From Saccharopolyspora erythraea NRRL 2338 (GTDB taxonomy: Bacteria > Actinomycetota > Actinomycetes > Mycobacteriales > Pseudonocardiaceae): a stretch of 64,000 nt of DNA. Made by a program: the position numbers and the translations under genes. Below, in pieces: positions 60,819 through 64,000 of the stretch (the first letter of the stretch is position 1; each line of letters opens with the position of its first letter). The notes under the pieces were generated by a model. It saw nothing but the letters and a program-made list of their open reading frames with translations, made no database searches and was not told the origin of the DNA. The stretch lies in contig NC_009142.1 in the NCBI RefSeq assembly GCF_000062885.1, positions 7,243,584 through 7,307,583 on the forward strand, given 5' to 3'.

Positions 60819-61496
60819 ATGCACAGCTCGCGGACCGGACGACGCCTGCTGGGCGGGGCGTCGGTCGTCGCGGCTCTCGCGCTGACCGGTTGCGGACTCC
60901 TGCCGGAGCACACCGCCACCGCGACGCAGCCACCGCCACCTCCGCCGCCCACGACGAGCTCGGCGCAGCCGCTGCCGCCGCGCCCGTTCGACATCGCCCT
61001 CGACGGGCTGAACCCGTGCGACCTGCTCACCGCCGACCAGCGCGCGCAGCTCGGCTTCGACCGCGAGCCGCTGCCGGACTCCGAGGCGGGCTTCGGCGAC
61101 GCCGCCACCTGCAGCTACCGCAACACCACCGCGAAGGTCGGCGCCCGGCTGTCGCTGATCACCACCGAGGGCATGGGCGTCTGGACCGACGACACCGCCC
61201 AGGTGGAGGCGACCCCGGTCGTCATCGGCGGTTTCCCAGCTCTGGTGATCAAGACCCCGGACCTGAACCTGTCGTGCAACGTCGCGATCGACGTCGCCGA
61301 GGGCCAGCACGTCGACGTCCTCTACCGCGACGACGGCGGCCGTCCCGCGCCGCCGCTGGAGTCGCTGTGCGCGGGCGCCCAGCGCGTCGCCGAGGACACC
61401 GTCGCCTCGCTGGTGTCGCCGCCCACGTCGAGCTCCGAAAAGCCGAGCCTGCAGCCGGAGACCGAGTCCGAACCGGTGGTCGAACCCACCGGTTAG
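60819..61496 (+). CDS. DUF3558 lipoprotein
   Basis: A 225-residue lipoprotein. The signal peptide ends in a lipobox LALTGC near residue 24; a Thr/Pro-rich spacer follows; the DUF3558 domain has NPCDLLTADQRAQLGFDREP, CSYRNTTAKVGARLSLI and a late Cys pair. DUF3558 proteins are often found beside WXG/PPE/EspG genes in actinobacteria, as here, and may act at the cell surface with type VII secretion. ATG 60819 is preferred over GTG 60810 because TACGGT (60806-60811) would be its -10 box. Confidence 0.85.
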   Translation: MHSSRTGRRLLGGASVVAALALTGCGLLPEHTATATQPPPPPPPTTSSAQPLPPRPFDIALDGLNPCDLLTADQRAQLGFDREPLPDSEAGFGDAATCSYRNTTAKVGARLSLITTEGMGVWTDDTAQVEATPVVIGGFPALVIKTPDLNLSCNVAIDVAEGQHVDVLYRDDGGRPAPPLESLCAGAQRVAEDTVASLVSPPTSSSEKPSLQPETESEPVVEPTG

Positions 61497-61595
61497 TCGC
61501 ACCCCGCTACACGATCGGGCGTGATCTTTCGGCGACTCCCGGTTGTCCGCGTGTTCACCGTCCCGTGCGTGACCGGCACCTTTAGGCCCTCTGTT

Positions 61596-61608
61596 GGTGA
61601 CACTCACC
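61596..61608. promoter_or_regulatory. Inverted repeat in the promoter region of the type VII operon
   Basis: GGTGA-CAC-TCACC is a perfect 5-bp inverted repeat with a three-base centre, about 80 bp before the first gene of the WXG/PPE/EspG operon. A nearby GGTGATTACAGTG could hold promoter elements. The binding protein is unknown. Confidence 0.4.
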
Positions 61609-61685
61609 GCGTTTGGAGCACTCCCCAGAGTGACAAATGGTGATTACAGTGTTCCGCGGACGTCTCACCTGTGAGAGGGGAAACC

Positions 61686-62066
61686 GTGCCGCTCAGTTCA
61701 CCACCGGGCTACGGCTCATCGGACTCCACCGGAGTGCCGGCGCAGGCCGGCGGATCGGTGCAGGTCGAGCCCTCCGCCATCCCGAACCTCGTCAGCGCCC
61801 TGCAGTCCTCCCTCGACGAGGTCGGCGTGCAGATCGAGCACGCGATCACCGAGCTGCGCATCCGGCCCTGGGCCGGCGACCCGGTCAGCAGCACCGCGGC
61901 GGACGAGTTCAACCAGCGTTCGGTCGGCGGCGGGGACGACGCCCTCACCGCGTTGTGCGGGTACCGCGACCAGCTCCAGGCGGCGGCCGAGTCGCTGCGC
62001 CTGGCGGGCAGGCAGTACGAGCGGATAGAGGACGACAACGTCGTCCGCATGGGCGGGGGCTGCTGA
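61686..62066 (+). CDS. WXG100-like protein of the type VII operon
   Basis: A 126-residue protein. After a Gly/Ser-rich start it has a helix AIPNLVSALQSSLDEVGVQI EHAITELRI, a turn PWAGDPVSS, and a second helix ALTALCGYRDQLQAAAESLR, fitting the two-helix ESX substrate fold, with WAG standing for WxG. GTG 61686 has AGAGGGGAA five bases upstream. It lies four bases before the PPE-like gene and probably forms a heterodimer with that protein, like PE with PPE. Confidence 0.75.
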   Translation: MPLSSPPGYGSSDSTGVPAQAGGSVQVEPSAIPNLVSALQSSLDEVGVQIEHAITELRIRPWAGDPVSSTAADEFNQRSVGGGDDALTALCGYRDQLQAAAESLRLAGRQYERIEDDNVVRMGGGC

Positions 62067-62070
62067 GCCG

Positions 62071-62985
62071 ATGGGCGACCACCGCTGGCAGGGCTACCGC
62101 CACGAGGAGCTCTTCGACCAGATCCACCAGGGCCCGGGCCCGTCGGGCTCCAGCGACTCCATCCGGCGCTGGAGCGAGCTGACCCGCGCACTCGGCGAGA
62201 TCGACAGCGGTCTGGCGACGGCGCTGGCGGGCGCGATGTCGGGTTGGCAGGGAGCCGCCGCCGACAGCGCCCGGGACGGCCTGCGCCCGCTGGGCGACTG
62301 GGCGATGCAGGCCCAGCAGGCGGCCGACGCGATGCGCGACCGCGCCGAGCAGCAGGCGGAGTTCATCAGCAAGGCGCGGGCCGACATGCCGCCGCCGGTG
62401 CCGGTGACCGCCGAGGAGCCGGGCGCGGCCGAGTCGATGCTCACCCACCTCTTCGGCGGCCAGACCGACTACGAGGTGCAGGAGTCCCAGCGCGACGCCG
62501 CCGAGCAGCGCGCGTTCGCGGTCATGCGCACCTACGAAGCCTCGACGACCGCCAACACCACCTCGCTCGCGTCGTTCACGCCGCCGCCCCAGGTCGTCGT
62601 GGACGCACCGGTGAAGTCCACCTCGCCAATCCCCGGTGGACAGCAGTCGATCACCATCAGCTGGGGTGCGAGCACCCCCGCGGTCCCGGCGGCGCGGTCG
62701 GCGACCGGCGCGGCCACCCGGGGCTCCGCGACTCGCTCGGCTTCCCGCGCACCAGGCGGTGCGCCCGCGCGCGGCTCCGGGCCACGTCCGGGTGGCGGTG
62801 GACCGGCTCGTCCAGGTGGTGGCGCACCGGCCCGGACCGGTGGCGCGGCGCCCAGGCCCCGCAGCGACGAGCCCGAAGCGTTCGACCGCGAGGTCACCGA
62901 GGAGTTCGGCAGTCCGGGCGGCTTCTTCGACGAACCGCGGACCCTGTCCCGGCCGGTGATCGGTGGCGAGCCCGGTCGATGGTGA
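62071..62985 (+). CDS. PPE-like type VII secretion substrate
   Basis: A 304-residue protein. The N-terminal 175 residues are helical and PPE-like, with GAMSGWQGAAADSARDGLRP L at about 55-75 corresponding to the Trp-containing helix of PPE proteins, and EEQ-rich helices after it. Residues 180-270 are a Gly/Pro/Arg-rich low-complexity segment. The end is acidic (EVTEEFGSPGGFFDEP). PPE proteins need EspG chaperones, and an EspG gene follows with a seven-base overlap. Confidence 0.8.
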   Translation: MGDHRWQGYRHEELFDQIHQGPGPSGSSDSIRRWSELTRALGEIDSGLATALAGAMSGWQGAAADSARDGLRPLGDWAMQAQQAADAMRDRAEQQAEFISKARADMPPPVPVTAEEPGAAESMLTHLFGGQTDYEVQESQRDAAEQRAFAVMRTYEASTTANTTSLASFTPPPQVVVDAPVKSTSPIPGGQQSITISWGASTPAVPAARSATGAATRGSATRSASRAPGGAPARGSGPRPGGGGPARPGGGAPARTGGAAPRPRSDEPEAFDREVTEEFGSPGGFFDEPRTLSRPVIGGEPGRW

Positions 62986-63770
62986 TCGGCGCGCAAGCCG
63001 ACCGGCTGGTGACCCTGTCGGCGCTGGAGTTCGACGTCCTCTTCGAGCACCTGGGGCTGGACACGATGCCGCTGGTGCTCAAGGTCCCCTCGCCCGGGCG
63101 CACCCACACCGAACGCGCGGAACTGGTGGAGTCGGCGTGGCGGTCGCTGTCGCGCCGCGGCCTCGGCGGACCCACCGGCATCGACGGTGAGCTGGAGCGG
63201 ATGCTGCGGACGCTCGCACGGCCGCGGCGCGAGGTCGACGGCCGGCTGTGGCTCGGGCGCAGCGTCCGGGTCCTCGCGGCCGCCGACGACGAGCACGCGG
63301 TGCTTGCGACCAAGGAGGACGACGCGCTGGCCCTGCGACCGGCCGCCGCGTCGGGCCTGCCGAGAGAGGCCGCATCGGCGCTGCCGCAGCTCGGCCCGGG
63401 TCCGGGCGGATCGGTGTCGGTGCCCAGCGCCGACCTCGACGCGGCCGCCGAGGAGGCGGGCGCCGACATCGAGAGGCTGCAGGTGGGGCTGCGGCGCAGG
63501 GGCGTGCGTCCCGGCGACGCCGAGGCGCTGACCAGCATGGTCGGTGAGGTCGGCGCGCGGGGTCAGTTCGGCGCCGCGGCGCGGGACCGCTGGGGACGCC
63601 GCAGGCGCGGCTCGCACGTCGTCGGGTTCTTCGACACCCCGCGCGGCCGCTACGTGCAGGTCCGGCGGGAGTCGCCGTCGGGCGACCCGTGGAGCACGGT
63701 CGCGCCGGTGGACGCGCGCCGCATGATCGGCCACCTCGAGGAACTGCTCGCCGAGGTCACCGAGGACTGA
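62979..63770 (+). CDS. EspG family type VII secretion chaperone
   Basis: A 263-residue protein of the EspG family (PF14011). VTLSALEFDVLFEHLGLDTM is the typical N-terminal strand-helix; RTLARPRREVDGRLWLGRSV RVLAAADDEHAVLAT the central sheet; RRGSHVVGFFDTPRGRYVQV and SPSGDPWSTVAPVDARRM the C-terminal part. EspG binds cognate PE-PPE pairs in the cytosol and delivers them to the ESX machine. It starts at ATG 62979 inside the PPE gene end, indicating tight coupling. No EccC, EccD or MycP genes lie in the window. Confidence 0.88.
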   Translation: MVIGAQADRLVTLSALEFDVLFEHLGLDTMPLVLKVPSPGRTHTERAELVESAWRSLSRRGLGGPTGIDGELERMLRTLARPRREVDGRLWLGRSVRVLAAADDEHAVLATKEDDALALRPAAASGLPREAASALPQLGPGPGGSVSVPSADLDAAAEEAGADIERLQVGLRRRGVRPGDAEALTSMVGEVGARGQFGAAARDRWGRRRRGSHVVGFFDTPRGRYVQVRRESPSGDPWSTVAPVDARRMIGHLEELLAEVTED

Positions 63771-63871
63771 CCGGCGCGGGCCGAACCGGCGTCCGGAGAT
63801 CGGCTGCCGGGCCTGCTGTCAGCGACCGCTCAGAGCGGATTCCCCTTGTCCCGAAACGGAAACCACGAACC

Positions 63872-63917
63872 GCGTCAGCCCGGGCGGCGGGACGGCCCCG
63901 CACGCCCGGACTGACGC
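63872..63917 (+). terminator. Hairpin terminator after the type VII operon
   Basis: GCGTCAG-C-CCGGGC (63872-63885) pairs with GCCCGG-A-CTGACGC (63904-63917), 13 of 14 pairs, with an 18-base loop that can itself pair. It lies about 100 bp after the EspG stop. Confidence 0.75.
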
Positions 63918-64000
63918 GCACCACCGTCGTCCACGGCCGCAGTCGTCCCCCTCCGCGGACGTCCGGCGGCGCTCCCGGGTACGGGCGCGGTTGCAGTCCC

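Noticed and set aside
58785-61607. A 940-codon open frame on the minus strand opposite accA3
   Set aside because: It is a by-product of the unusual GTG/GGG/CGG/TTG codon use of accA3. The translation is Arg/Pro/His-rich with no domain, and accA3 is unmistakable on the other strand.
1-64000. tRNA, rRNA or insertion sequence genes
   Set aside because: Reading both strands I found no T-loop-like tRNA signatures, rRNA segments or transposase-like proteins. A dedicated RNA search was not possible here.

Overview
The window is high-GC actinobacterial DNA, very probably from the Pseudonocardiales and most likely a Saccharopolyspora. The evidence is the codon usage, the many GTG and TTG starts, the apparently leaderless genes, the mycobacteria-like gene order, and the mix of LCP proteins, DUF3558, EspG and WhiB. 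The genus is an inference. Much of the window follows the Mycobacterium tuberculosis Rv3255c-Rv3285 order: manA, TobH, manB, DUF3499, Rv3259-like, whiB2, fbiA, fbiB, manC, wbbL, rmlD, LCP, TIGR03089, purE/purK, GtrA, PH-domain protein, birA, maf, accA3. That backbone is interrupted by accessory blocks.

Left part (1-16 kb): GDP-mannose supply (manA start, manB, manC), a WhiB regulator with a long leader and two possible starts, a site-2 protease, the coenzyme F420 genes fbiA-fbiB coupled to a NUDIX gene, and an AlkA-like glycosylase. Centre-left (15-27 kb): a cell-envelope glycosylation region with wbbL, six further glycosyltransferases and the dTDP-rhamnose genes rmlB-rmlD. This block holds several tandem repeats, including an array of ten units of about 55 bp in a 166-bp higher-order period, and a 140-bp nested inverted repeat. 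Two LCP ligases that attach glycopolymers to the wall follow.

Centre (31-41 kb): TIGR03089, DoxX, purE-purK, a degenerate GGDEF protein, a large ECF sigma factor fused to a zinc-binding anti-sigma-like segment, a membrane helix and an extracytoplasmic region, then GtrA, a two-component system and a HisN-type phosphatase. At 41.4-44.9 kb lies a four-gene operon joined by overlaps or very short gaps: YbaB-like protein, WXG100-like protein, an 800-residue WXG100-like/TNT-type NAD-glycohydrolase toxin candidate, and a small candidate immunity gene. It resembles the mycobacterial esxF-esxE-cpnT-IFT locus.

Right part (45-64 kb): MaoC, CbiZ and HMG-CoA lyase, a PH-domain protein, birA, then an accessory block where mycobacteria carry accD5-accE5. 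That block has a secreted GH3 glucosidase behind a CebR-like operator, an autoregulated TetR-nitroreductase pair, a secreted X-Pro dipeptidyl-peptidase-like enzyme and a streptogrisin-type protease. Maf follows, then a sodium/amino-acid symporter preceded by a 26-codon cysteine-ending leader peptide, and accA3, most of which has strikingly different synonymous codon use. The window ends with DUF1707, a DUF3558 lipoprotein and a type VII secretion substrate/chaperone operon (WXG-like, PPE-like, EspG) without the ESX core machinery. No tRNA, rRNA, CRISPR array or insertion sequence was recognised.
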